64,000 bases of DNA, from NCBI RefSeq assembly GCF_963675165.1, contig NC_087390.1, positions 6,416,319 to 6,480,318 on the forward strand, read 5' to 3'. Shown here in pieces: positions 1-12,800 of the stretch. The position numbers and the translations under genes are program-made. The DNA comes from Halichondria panicea. Lineage: Eukaryota > Porifera > Demospongiae > Suberitida > Halichondriidae. The stretch's first letter is position 1. The number at the start of each line of letters is the position of its first letter. A model generated the notes under the pieces. The model did no database searches and had not been told where the DNA came from. It worked only from the letters and a program-made list of their open reading frames with translations.

Positions 1-55
1 ACTTGGAGCTATGTATAACTTTATTCACGCCCACACACACACACCCCACACACAG

Positions 56-1322
<1,267 letters not shown>

Positions 1323-1823
1323 CAACGTGTTCCATGTGTTACAATTATTTTGTTTGTCAATTTATACATTTGAAATGAATCAGGAATTGAATTTTAGTGT
1401 ATAGCAGGTGTAAGCCACACATCTTTTAGGCTGATCTTTTGAACACTATAATTTGTCATTTTTCGGCCTTGGACCATGGGCTATTATCCATGGTATCGCC
1501 AAATTGGCAAATACTTTTATCTCTCAAATATGATTTTTGATGACACCATTTGAACTATATTTTTCAGAAAATCATAAAAAATATTGACATTGGATCCACG
1601 GAATTCAAGTTAAAGTATCTCTGAACCAATTTTATGACTATTTTTCTGAATGATAAAATTTTGTCAGAGCCCTATACATACTTGACGATCTTTTCCTAGC
1701 AAGCAAAAAACACATGGCTTTCTGTAATGACCTTTAACCTTCTGAAAGTGAAAGCCAAGAAGCTGCAAATCAAGCGGCCGCCATTTATATCATAGTTCAA
1801 CTGGTTTGCCAAGAGACGACAAA
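1323..1823. other. CUL2-TRA2 intergenic spacer with dispersed repeat copy
   Basis: No open gene is seen here. Positions about 1450-1720 hold a copy of a dispersed AT-rich repeat that recurs at about 45370-46075 and, more weakly, at about 23040-23235. The shared parts include an ACCATGGGCTAT block and a TTTTATCTCTC block. The final 100 bases probably hold the TRA2 promoter and 5' leader, but no clear core element is visible. Confidence 0.5.
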
Positions 1824-2858
1824 ATGTCGCGAGACAAGGTAAGGCTAGTATAATATAGAGCATAGAATAAGCGCTTATTTATTTCATACATGCTTCCACC
1901 CACTCACTAGAGCCCTGAGGCTGTGTATGAGAGGTAAGCTTGTTACTATGTGTGTGCATGTTACCAGAGGTGACCTTTGTGTGTATGTACTACATGCAGG
2001 TCACCATCCCCCAGTCAAAGCTCACGGTAAGATGTCTAATACTCTATTAATAATAAATTCCCTTACACCCCATCCATAATCTTACCCCCCACATAGGTCC
2101 GTATCTCCTGAGAGCCCCCCACGTAGACGGCAATCTAGCCCCTCCCCCTCCCGTCGCCGAGGACGACGTGCGTCATCATCTCGATCAATATCACGCTCGC
2201 CACCACCAAGGTAACATTATTATGTGTGCGTGTACTATAACTGGCTAACTTTGAGAGGCCATAACTTGTGTTAGGAACGTCCAATTTCAAATCTAAAACA
2301 TGTATTTTGTTGTTCTTTGATAGCTCTATTAAATGGTGCATGTAGACCAGCAATTGCTTTCTTGTACAAATCGTCCATTTTCTGAAAAAAAAGTGTGGGC
2401 TATAAGTGGGTGTTTTTTTTCTAAATCAGGGTTAGGTAGTTTTCGTAGCTATGTTTGAGAGGCCATAACTTGTGTTGCCAACGTTCAATTTCAACTCTAA
2501 AAAGTGCAGCTCTTTGGTAGTGCTTAGATCAGCGATGTTATGTTATACGGATCATTTGTTGCATACAGGAGTCGAGGACATCACTATAGGAGACGCTCTT
2601 ATAGTCGGTCCCGGTCTCGCTCTAGGAGTATGTCCCCTCGTGATAGGAGGGGCAATCGTGGTCGCTATAAATCCCGTTCACCGATGTCAGAGAGGAAGAG
2701 GCACCAGGGAAACAGGGTGAGTAGGACTGGTGGGGAGGGGGGTAGCTGATTGCTGTATCGGTTTGTCCTTGTATTCAGTACATGTAGGGCTTTCAGATTG
2801 CAATAGCATGCAGTCATGCATAATTAAGTTGATCATCCTCATACTCCCCCCCCCCCCC

Positions 2859-2935
<77 letters not shown>

Positions 2936-3717
2936 CAACCCCAACCCCTCTCGAGTGCTGGGTGTGTTTGGACTGAGCCTCTACACTGGGGAGAAGGAAC
3001 TCAAGGAAATGTTTGACAGATATGGTCCAATAGAACGAGTTCAGGTCGTCTACGATCACCAGGTACAGTGAGTGCGTCTAATGGTATACAAGTGTCAGTG
3101 CAGTGTGTGGGTGTGTGTGTGTGGGTGCTTCAACAGCCTTGCTTACATGTATAACTCCCTCCCCTCACACACACACAGACGGGACGCTCTCGTGGGTTCT
3201 CTTTTATCTATTTTGCTGACTCTGACGACGCTATGGATGTAAGTTAGCTATAAGCCACACCCCTAACCACACCCACTGTCCCCCCACACAGGCCAAGGAG
3301 GGTTGCAACGGCCTGGAGATGGATGGACGCAGGATACGAGTGGATTTCTCTATCACCAAACGCCCACACACACCCACCCCCGGAGTGTACATGGGACGTC
3401 CGACTAGGTCCTCCCCTGAAAATGACAGTCACAGCAGGGGGTCCAGTGATCGCCATGGCAGCAGCAGGGGGGGTGATGATCGTTATGGCAGGAGGTCCAA
3501 TGACTATCACAGCAGGGGGTCCAGTGACTATCACAGCAGGGGAGGTGATGATTACCACAGCAGGGGGTCCAGGGGTGGAGACGATCGCTATGGCAGAGGA
3601 GGCGGTACGTTATGTTATAGTGTATATATGTGTGTGTGTGCTGTATTTTGTCAGGCAATTATCGGTCCTCACACACACACACACACACACACAGGTGGGC
3701 GTGACAGCTACTACTGA
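1824..3717 (+). CDS. TRA2: Transformer-2 type SR splicing factor
   Basis: Nuclear sequence-specific activator of exon inclusion that binds GAA-rich enhancers. Nine exons: 1824-1838, 1911-1933, 2000-2026, 2097-2210, 2569-2716, 2934-3062, 3179-3238, 3292-3604 and 3695-3717; these give 283 residues with phases that close exactly. Layout: an N-terminal RS domain ([26 protein letters not shown]), one RRM with RNP2 VFGLSL and RNP1 [10 protein letters not shown], the TRA2 signature linker [14 protein letters not shown] followed by YMGRPT, then a C-terminal tail of Gly/Ser/Arg/Asp/His repeats ending GGRDSYY. The first three exons are only 15, 23 and 27 nt, so the RS region is a likely site of alternative splicing. 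The intron at 2211-2568 carries diverged copies of the satellite found in NEK10. Vertebrates have TRA2A and TRA2B; I cannot say which is closer. Confidence 0.93.
2233..2565 (-). repeat. Diverged satellite-family copies in TRA2 intron
   Basis: Two blocks containing GAGAGGCCATAACTTGTGTT, plus AAAAGTGTGGGCTATAAGTGG and GTAGCTATGTTTGAGAGG, are the reverse complement of the monomer that forms the 10855-14135 array. About two degenerate monomers fill most of the 358-bp intron. Confidence 0.75.
2847..2933 (+). repeat. C-run plus (CA)n abutting a 3' splice site
   Basis: A run of C followed by roughly 36 CA dinucleotides ends in CAG at the acceptor of the TRA2 RRM exon (2934). It takes the place of a normal polypyrimidine tract. 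Confidence 0.9.
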
Positions 3718-5053
3718 TGACCCACTATGACACTGTTTTTAAGTGGAAATATATTCGACCCTTTACTTGTAATAATGTTAACTCTTGTGTTGTACTGCCT
3801 CACCTTTGTATAGTGTGTTCAGGTCTGTGTGTAACTGCCTGCATTTGCCTATTTCGTATGCAGCCATGAATGTATTGGAAGACTTGAAATATGAAGGAAA
3901 TGAAGTTAGAAATACACAAGTTGAAATACACAAGTTGAATAAGAAGTTGAAATAAGAAGTTGAAATATACACAAGTTGAAATAAGAAGTTGAAATAGTCA
4001 CAAGACCTTGGCTTGGGGACTGTGCCTATATTCCTATATAGCAGTTTATAAATAATGATTGCCCAATGTCTTAGGGACTCTAACTTGTGTCAGCTGGTTA
4101 GTTGTACATGTAATAATAGAATAATAGCGTTATCGTAATTATTATCACTGAGAAACACTTTATCGTAATGAGAGAAAATTTATATTCAAAAATTGATTAT
4201 AAATTTCAACACCAAAATTAACTAGTGTTCAAGCTGGCGCTGTGCTAATGCCTCTCGCCATGTTTTTGCTTTCGCTTAAAAGTATTAGAGTGTTATATTA
4301 GTATTAAAGTTAGCTTATCTATATAAAGTCACTGAGAAGAAAAGACTTATTTACATGCATCTATTGTTGTATTATGTGGCTTACCAGGATCTCAAGAAAG
4401 AAGAAAATTGATTCTTCCAGGATCTGTAGTTCAGTGTATATAATATCTAAGAAGAAAAGACCTGTGTACATGCATATTGTTATCTATATTGTTATATGGT
4501 AGTGTTTTGTGGTTTATATACCAGGCCCTCAAGACAAAGATGATTCTGCCAGGAGGATCTTGGGATATTATTTTCTCACACGTGGGGAATGAGCGCGCAT
4601 GCGCATTACATCCACAGGAATAATTAAAGGGTGTGTCCAAAGAGATCAATTTCACAAAATGGCTACTGCTAGCTAGCTGTTTTAACAGATATTTTCTGAG
4701 TATTGTAGCTAACAAAAAGCTAGCGCTTTAGTGCAAGGCTAACTCATATGTTGAATAGAAAGTTTGTGCGGACAGATGATGCTATGAAAGATTCTGAAGA
4801 GACTGCAACAGCCTTCAATGTGAGTCAAACTAGCCATAACTCGAGAAAGAAGCTTTAGTTTGCTAATCCACGAATCAAAATCCAAGAGAACGTGGCTAGA
4901 AGCCTATAGAAGCTGTTAGTTTTCGTTACATTGCAACCGTTGAGCAGTTATAGCTGGAATACACACACACACACACACAGACAGACACACAGCTTTACCG
5001 TATCCCTCGTGCGGCTACGCCTCGAGGCATAATTAGCAAAAATCAATTAGTAA
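3718..5053. other. TRA2-PTER convergent intergenic region
   Basis: No credible gene. It holds TRA2 3'-flanking sequence, short AAGTTGAAATA repeats at about 3900-3990, an imperfect direct duplication of about 117 bp (4332-4450 versus 4449-4570), and a mobile-element-like segment at about 4790-5032 related to the one at 29526-30080. The PTER stop codon lies at 5054. Confidence 0.6.
4790..5032 (-). mobile_element. MITE-like element related to the 29.5 kb element
   Basis: Read on the minus strand it begins ATGCCTCGAGGC and continues through a TACGG block, a TG run, then sequence matching about 29590-29760: AGCTT with CGAGTTATGGCTAG, AGGCTTCTAG and a short CTTCATT/ATTGAAGG region. No coding capacity is seen. 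It is short, non-autonomous and probably DNA-transposon derived. The exact ends are uncertain. Confidence 0.5.
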
Positions 5054-6363
5054 CTAAACAAAAGTTAGCCATTTCTGAGGGTTGTCCTTTGTTATAGCTG
5101 AGACCACCTCCTGGGGGATTCCCCTGGACACCATCTTAGGCATGATGTGCTCCACAATGTGAGAATAGCCGTGACCTCCATAACGAGCCTACAATGAGAT
5201 AATAATTGCGTCTATTAATCTACATCTATATAATTACTGGTCGGTAGTAGACAAAAATATAAAAAGAGGCAAATTGTGTGGAGAACTGGAGATTGAGGAT
5301 TGCTACCACTGCAATATTCTGGCAGATCACTGAACGTATACATAATAATGATGTCATCATATAACATGCACGCTAGACATAAACTGACCAATCTGACTTT
5401 GGTGTGGATGTCATGTGATATCAGGATCTTATCTGCAAAGCCGTTATCAATGAGAACCTTAATCCTCTGTATCCTCTGAGCATCACTGGGCATATCCGCA
5501 GCCGAGCTCAGCTGGTGCAGTGGGAGAGACATTCATAACTAAAGTTGCATTGAAAATGGCCTTCTTAAGTTGCCATAGTTTACTAAAAAGCTTCTATCTA
5601 TAATTATGCTTTATAAGTTCCAACCAGCTGAAGGTTGGCATTTTCAGTCTCAACACAAATATACTTAATGCCAGATGTGACTCCACTTACCTGATAATGT
5701 GAGCACTCAATACCAAACAGATCATACTCTAAGAGACAGCCCATTCGTGCAAACTTCAACAAGCTTTGATCATCATTGAAAGTTCTATCCAGATGTGACA
5801 TGACAGTGCGTGAGAGGTCACCTCCGTGGGACTCTAGGATGGAGGCAATCTCGGCAGGGGCATCACCATGGCGACCAGGATGGACAATCAGAGGGGCACC
5901 TAATTAAAGAGATGGTTACTTAGTTCCTAGGAGCATGGAATCCAGCAATCTCATTGGTCAATGAGGGTTTATACTTATCAACTGTACATGAAAATGCTAT
6001 CACTTACGTAGCAACTATCTAAAGTAGTAGTCTAGTATTAATTTTATAATCTATTGAGAGGTACACTATACACATACTAGTCCTCACCTGTCCTAGTTTG
6101 TACCATGGCCGCAGCTTGTAGAGCAGTCTTCTCTGAATTGATGAGCGGATAGGAACAACCGATCTCTCCGATCACTCCACACCTCACACCCCCCTCACAC
6201 CCGCCCACGATCTCACTGTACATCTGTTCAGCCATCTGATTGGAGGATAGGCTCTTGGCGTAGTCAGGTAGGAAGCTGTTGACATAGTAACCAGTGCCAG
6301 TGATTATATGAACCCCGGACTCCCTGGATATCTGAGGCAGTAGTTCCGGACCTGGCTGACACC

Positions 6364-6395
<32 letters not shown>

Positions 6396-6975
6396 GTAGG
6401 GATTAGGACATGGGCATACAACTCAAATATCTTTGCCGAGGGTTCATCTATTTATACAGAAATTAAGCATACATAGTTATGCACCTTATCCCAGTTACTG
6501 TGACATCACACACACACCCGCCCCCGGCACTCTTGAATAGACGGAGTTCAGAGGTCAACTCTTCAGGAATATCCAACTTTAGGTTAGCCATTACGCTGTA
6601 TCTGTGTGTGTGTGTGTGTACGTGTGTGGGGGAGGGAGTGAATTTAATATTGTGGAGTTTTACTCGGAAAATGAGAATGACTTTATAACTTTATAACTTT
6701 TGGACTTATTATTTTACGGGTAATATCTGATTTGTCCGAGTGTTTCCATGGTGATAGGTAGACCCCTGATGGAATGTGGCTCGGTGGCGAAGGGTGACCC
6801 ATTTACTAGAATGTGCTCGTGTGGGAGGGTGTGGCCAAGGTCACCAGGGGTCACTGGTCCAAGCACTGAGAGGTGAGGAGGTAATATAATAATAGCAGTG
6901 CTATAGATTACCTGTGAGAGCTTTTCCCTTCAGGTCCTCCATTGCTGTTGGTAGGTAAATGTCGTCTTTGTTCAT
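5054..6975 (-). CDS. PTER: Phosphotriesterase-related protein
   Basis: Member of the binuclear-metal amidohydrolase (phosphotriesterase) family. PTER has recently been linked to N-acetyltaurine hydrolysis; here that role is inferred by orthology only. Seven exons from the 5' end: 6912-6975, 6718-6865, 6485-6601, 6088-6362, 5691-5899, 5389-5511 and 5054-5188; these give 356 residues against about 349 in human. Family marks in order: GHTLPHEH (metal His pair), GVHIITGTGYYV, GVIGEIGCSYPL (metal-bridging acidic/lysine region of the family), LIVHPGRHGDAP, VMSHLDRTF, GCLLEYDLFG, ILISHDIHTK and YGGHGYSH near the end. The start ATG is followed by an ordinary N-terminus, as expected for a cytosolic enzyme. 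The 5' end faces PDIA5 across 207 bp. Two introns end in sense-strand CA repeats. Confidence 0.93.
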
Positions 6976-7182
6976 TCTGAGGAACGACCATTACCTATAC
7001 ATTCTGTACAATACACACGCTCTTTTGTTCCGCAGCCAAGCTAGCTTACAAAATCACAAGCCATCAAGCGACATCAACTGCAGCGCTTCTTCTGAGGTGA
7101 GATAATACAGTACTGGACTAAGTGTATCTCACAGCCACCATGTTATGCAGAGGCCCCTCCAATCTCCACACCTCCTCACACA
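6976..7182. promoter_or_regulatory. Bidirectional promoter region PTER/PDIA5
   Basis: Only 207 bp separate the PTER and PDIA5 start codons, which point away from each other, so both promoters and 5' leaders must overlap or adjoin here. No convincing TATA box is seen. The divergent arrangement is read directly; shared regulation is inference. Confidence 0.6.
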
Positions 7183-8058
7183 ATGAAGGCATTGTTGGTC
7201 CTCGTGCTAGCACTGCTGCTCCCCCTAGCATACTCCAAACAGACCAAAGCTACTCTCTCTGTCTCAGATCAAAAGGAATGGAAGAAACTGCTCAAAACGC
7301 ACACCAATATCCTCGTGTTGTTCACTAGCAGTGACAAGCCGGTGGCCGATTTCCTACCAACTTTCGACAAAGTAGCCGATCGAATTCGCGGCAAAGGAAC
7401 GCTAGTGTACGTTGACTGCTCCAGCAAAGACAGCAAGAAACTGTGCAAGAACCTCAAAGTTAAACCCAATCCATTTGCTCTGAAACACTACAAAGATGGC
7501 TCCTTCAACAAAGATTACGATCGACTACTGCAAGAGAAATCGCTCTATTCTTTCATGGAGGACCCTAGTGCAGACCCTCCCTGGTCTGAAGACCCCACGG
7601 CTGATAACGTGAGGCATCTCACTAGCTCTAAGGACTTTGAGCAATTGATGAGGAAGGAGAAGAAACCAGTTCTAGCCATGTTCTATGCTCCGTGGTGCGG
7701 CCATTGCAAACGTATGAAGCCTGAGTTTGCGACAGCCGCTGATGAGGTCAAAGGTCAATACGTGCTGGCAGGGATGGACGTGGACAAGCCGGATGCGTAC
7801 AGTTTACGACAAGAATTGAATATTACCGGATTCCCGACAATCCTCTATTTTGAGAATGGACAGAGAAAGTGAGTTGTAGCTTACAATAGCACGCTTCCCC
7901 ACTAGCTGTGATACAGAGACTGGTGCTTGGCCTTCAGAACATGTTTTCTTCCTTTGATCTCCATTGTACTATAATGGCAGCCCATCTCTCTAATATATCT
8001 GTCTGCTTGTAACGCACTCATTGTTAAGAAGCTCGACACCCATATCTTAACCCCCCAC

Positions 8059-8102
<44 letters not shown>

Positions 8103-8926
8103 GTCAGGTTTGACTATTCTGGTGGGCGCGATGCTGAGGGAATATTGGAGTGGCTCAAAGACCCACAAGCCTCCACTGAACCAGAGGAAGCAGAAGAAGA
8201 GGTCCCGTGGAGCCAAACAGAACCAAATGTGGAGCACTTGAACACCTCGAACTTTGACAGTTTCATCTCCTCCCATCCGTCAGTGTTGGTCATGTTCTAT
8301 GCTCCGTGGTGTGGTCATTGTAAGGCCATTAAACCAAAGTATGCCGAGGCCTCCGTGGCCATGAGGGAACAAGGAGTGGAGGTAAGTTTCCCACTAATCT
8401 GTTGTGTGGGTTGTTGTGTTGTTTGTTGAGACTGAGTGGAAGCCATTGCATGTCTTGTACAGTCATAGAAATGACCACTGCCCTAAATTGCCTTGTACCA
8501 TATTAAGTGTCATAATTGCTCTAATTCCCTCATGTGACTCACCGCCCCCTCACTCCCCACACACTTGTGTGATTCACCGCCCCCTCACTTGTGTGTAGGG
8601 TGTGCTAGCTGCCATTGATGCTACGGTAGACAAAGAGATTGGAGAACGATACGAGGTCAAAGGTTATCCAACCATCAAGTACTTTGGTGCTGGAGAGCTC
8701 AAGTTTGACTACGGCTATAAGCGTGAGGCAGAGGACATTGTGGAGTTCATGATGGAGCCCAAAGAACCACCACCTCCAGAGAAGGACTGGACAGAACTGG
8801 ACAATGAGGTGAGGACAGTAGTGGGACTGGTATAATATGATTTATATCTAAGTAGTAGTAGCATTTCTATAGCTCTTTCACTTAGTGGTATGGCTACTTC
8901 CCCACCCACCCCCTCCACACACACAC

Positions 8927-8985
<59 letters not shown>

Positions 8986-9330
8986 ATGCAGGTGGTCCAC
9001 CTCACTGACGAGGATTTCAAACCGTTCCTAAAGAAGAAGAAGCATGTCCTGGTCATGTTCTATGCCCCGTGGTGTGGCCACTGCAAGAAAGCCAAGCCTG
9101 AGTACATATCAGCAGCTGAGGCCTTTATTGAGGACAAGAAGACAGTGCTAGCTGCAGTGGACTGCACCAAGTACAAGACAGTGTGTGACCTCTACAGTGT
9201 GACTGGCTACCCCACTATCAAGTACTTCAACTTTGGCAAGAAAGCTTCACCATACAATGGAGCTAGAGATGTGGATGGTTTTGTGACCTTCATGAGTGAT
9301 CCAGCATCTTTCATTAGGGACGAACTTTAG
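7183..9330 (+). CDS. PDIA5: Protein disulfide isomerase, PDIA5 type
   Basis: Endoplasmic-reticulum thiol-disulfide oxidoreductase that forms or shuffles disulfides in secretory proteins. Exons 7183-7868, 8108-8381, 8599-8808 and 8992-9330 give 502 residues. An N-terminal signal peptide (MKALLVLVLALLLPLAYS) is followed by a non-catalytic thioredoxin-like domain and three catalytic thioredoxin domains, each with APWCGHCK. The C-terminus RDEL is a KDEL-type retrieval signal. The domain order b-like, a, a, a and the length fit PDIA5 (human about 519 residues, ending REEL) better than PDIA1, PDIA3 or PDIA4. All three active sites here are canonical CGHC, whereas I recall human PDIA5 having variant active sites. 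This start is chosen because it begins the signal peptide; an overlapping short upstream ORF at 7122 is in another frame. Divergent partner: PTER. Confidence 0.92.
8055..8098 (+). repeat. CA microsatellite upstream of PDIA5 exon 2
   Basis: A C-rich stretch then CA dinucleotides within the intron, ending about 10 bases before the GTGTCAG acceptor. Confidence 0.85.
8916..8985 (+). repeat. (CA)n upstream of last PDIA5 exon
   Basis: CA run of about 70 bp ending in ACCATGCAG at the acceptor of exon 8992-9330. Confidence 0.88.
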
Positions 9331-9886
9331 GACTGACTGATTATTATATATGATTATACGCGTATATAGGGAGATTGCATATAATTACGAATGACTGGTG
9401 TATTCTTTTTTTATGCTGCCCTCATTGAAAATTGTATTTAAATATGATAATTTCTTATGGGTAGGTGGGGTTTCCCCTCCCAGTAATGGGGGGTGGGGCT
9501 GGTCTGTGGACTCGCTATAATTAAACCTTGTATACCATAGATTATGTTAGCCTCCTTCACCAGGCCTCTCTTCGAGGAAGAGCGGCCTGGGATCGAAGCT
9601 AATTATAAGATTATGTATGATAGCAACTTAACAATTATATTAAAACAGACAACACACACACACACACAGTTGAAGCAGCACACACACACACAGTTGAAGC
9701 AGCACACACACACACAGTTGAAGCAGCACACACACACACAGTTGAAGCAGCACACACACACACAGTTGAAGTAGCACACACACACACAGTTTAAGCAGCA
9801 CACACACACACACATGCAGTTGAAGCAGCACACACACACACACACAGTTGAAGCACACACACACACACAGTTGAAGCACATACACA
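9331..9886. repeat. PDIA5/NEK10 convergent spacer with 22-bp minisatellite
   Basis: Both genes end here. Positions about 9655-9885 contain about ten tandem copies of a unit of roughly 20-26 bp consisting of a CA run plus AGTTGAAGCAG; the length varies with the number of CA dinucleotides. It ends only a few bases from the NEK10 stop codon, so it would lie in the NEK10 3' UTR. No gene lies in the spacer; the long translations on either strand are repeat artefacts. Confidence 0.85.
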
Positions 9887-12800
9887 CTAGCTAGTGTTAG
9901 TCCTGATATCATATTCTTGTGCTAAACTTTCAATGACGGCTTGCAACTGTTCGTACGTCAATGGGCCCCCTCCCCACCCACACACCTCCACACCATCACA
10001 AGCATCACAAAGCTCACTAAGAGCACGGCTCACAATCCGAGACGGCCCACCAGAATCGACCAATGAGATCACAGGTTCAGTACTCCCGGTAGATAACTTG
10101 TGTAGTTCTGTCTTAAGTTGCGAAGAATCGCTTGAAATATCGAAAAGGGACATTTTGTATTTGTCCAGTAGTAGACGTCTTGCGGCAGTGTGTGGTGTGG
10201 GCGGTGGGAGGAGTGTGAGGCTGAGTAACTTGTGGAGGTGTGTGAGAAGTGCTGTCACAGGGTCACTGATCTGTCGTACATGACGCGGGGAGATACTCAG
10301 TGTGGAGGTCACTGTGTGTGTGTGTGTATGTGTGTGTGTGGGCGTGTGGGTATATGAAGTAACTACCATTATTACCTGATGCTGTTCTGTTCATTTGCCT
10401 GGTGGCTAGAGGTGATCCACTGGCACTCATTAGTCTGCCCAGGGGGTAGCTCGTTAGCGACAGGGGATCACCCCCCACAGTGCCCCCCACGATCGCTGAT
10501 TGACTCCGCACTCGAGATGTTAGAGGATTGATGCGGCTTGGCTTTGTGTTGCTAGGAGACGAGTTGGTTGCCTCAGCGACAGGCTGCTCGAGAAACACGC
10601 TGTCTGTACTTTTCTGTAGCGAGTCAATTTCACAATCTCCAGGACTTTCCTCGCGATCGTACCTTGCCAAACCCGTTTGACCAGTTTTAATAGCTTCTGC
10701 ATCAATTTTTGCAAAACTTGAAGATAGCCTTCGTCTCACGTTTGTTTGGCTGTTGTCGTAGTTACCACCTGTGGACGAGAGGAGCTGTTGATACCTCTGT
10801 TCACTCCACACGGCTTTGTTGATGTGTCTACAGGAACGATGGAGAGTTAGTAACTGGTCTAAGCACACCATATTGTCAACCTATCAAAGTGCTACTAAAC
10901 AAAATAATTTTTTCGGAAATCGGACACTCGCAACACAAGTTATGGCCTCTCAAACATAGCTACGAAAACAGGCCTGATTTGGAAAAAGCACCCACTTATA
11001 TATATTATATAGCCCGGCTTCTTTTCAAAAAATGGACAATTTGGGGCCAAAATAAATTACTGGTCTAAGCACACCATATTGTCAACCTATCAAAGTGCTA
11101 CTAAATAAAATAATTTGTTCGAAAATCGGACGTTCGCAACACAAGTTATGGCCTCTCAAACATAGCTACGAAAACAGGCCAGATTTGGAAAAAGCGCCCA
11201 CTTATAGCCCACGCTTTTTTTCAGTAAATGGACAATTTGGGGCCGAAATAAATTACTGATCTAAGGATACCATATTGTCAACCTATCAAAGTGCTACTAA
11301 ACAAAATAATTTTTTTGGAAATCGGATGTTCGCAACACAAGTTATGGCCTCTCAAACATAGCTACGAAAACAGGCCTGATTTGGAAAAAGCGCCCACTTA
11401 TATATAACTCACGCTTTTTTTCAGTAAATGGACAATTTGGGGCCGAAATAAATTACTGATCTAAGCACACACCATATTGTCAACCTATCAAAGTGCTACT
11501 AAACAAAATAATTTTTTCGGAAATCGGACACTCGCAACACAAGTTATGGCCTCTCAAACATAGCTACGAAAACAGGCCTGATTTGGAAAAAGCGCCCACT
11601 TATAGCCCACGCTTTTTTTCAGTAAATGGACAATTTGGTGCCAAAATAAATTACTGATCTAAGCACACCATATTGTCAACCTATCAAAGTGCTACTAAAC
11701 AAAATAATTTTTTCGGAAATCGGACATTCGCAACACAAGTTATGGCCTCTCAAACATAGCTACGAAAACAGGCCTGATTTGGAAAAAGCGCCCACGCTTT
11801 TTTTCAGTAAATGGACAATTTGGGGCTGAAATAAATTACTGATCTAAGCACACCATATTGTCAACCTATCAAAGTGCTACTAAACAAAATAATTTTTTCA
11901 GAAATCGGACATTCACAACACAAGTTATGGCCTCTCAAACATAGCTACGAAAACAGGCCTGATTTGGAAAAAGCGCCCACTTATAGCCCACGCTTTTTTT
12001 CAGTAAATGGACAATTTGGGGCCGAAATAAATTACTGATCTAAGCATACCATATTGTCAACCTATCAAAGTGCTACTAAACAAAATAATTTTTTCGGAAA
12101 TCGGATGTTCGCAACACAAGTTATGGCCTCTCAAACATAGCTACGAAAACAGGCCTGATTTGGAAAAAGCGCCCACTTATATATAGCTCACGCTTTTTTT
12201 CAGTAAATGGACAATTTGGTGCCAAAATAAATTACTGATCTAAGCACACCATATTGTCAACCTATCAAAGTGCTACTAAACAAAATAATTTTTTTGGAAA
12301 TCGGACATTCGCAACACAAGTTATGGCCTCTCAAACATAGCTACGAAAACAGGCCTGATTTGGAAAAAGCGCCCACGCTTTTTTTCAGTAAATGGACAAT
12401 TTGGTGCCGAAATAAATTACTGATCTAAGCACACCATATTGTCAACCTATCAAAGTGCTACTAAACAAAATAATTTTTTCGGAAATCGGACACTCGCAAC
12501 ACAAGTTATGGCCTCTCAAACATAGCTACGAAAACAGGCCTGATTTGGAAAAAGCGCCCACTTATAGCCCACGCTTTTTTTCAGTAAATGGACAATTTGG
12601 GGCCGAAATAAATTACTGATCTAAGCACACAATATTGTCAACCTATCAAAGTGCTACTAAACAAAATAATTTTTTCGGAAATCGGACGTTCGCAACACAA
12701 GTTATGGCCTCTCAAACATAGCTACGAAAACAGGCCTGATTTGGAAAAAGCGCCCACTTATATAATTATAGCCCACGCTTTTTTTCAGTAAATGGACAAT

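Noticed and set aside
7122-7328. Alternative upstream start ATG for PDIA5
   Set aside because: It is in a different frame from the thioredoxin domains; the 7183 ATG gives a clear signal peptide.
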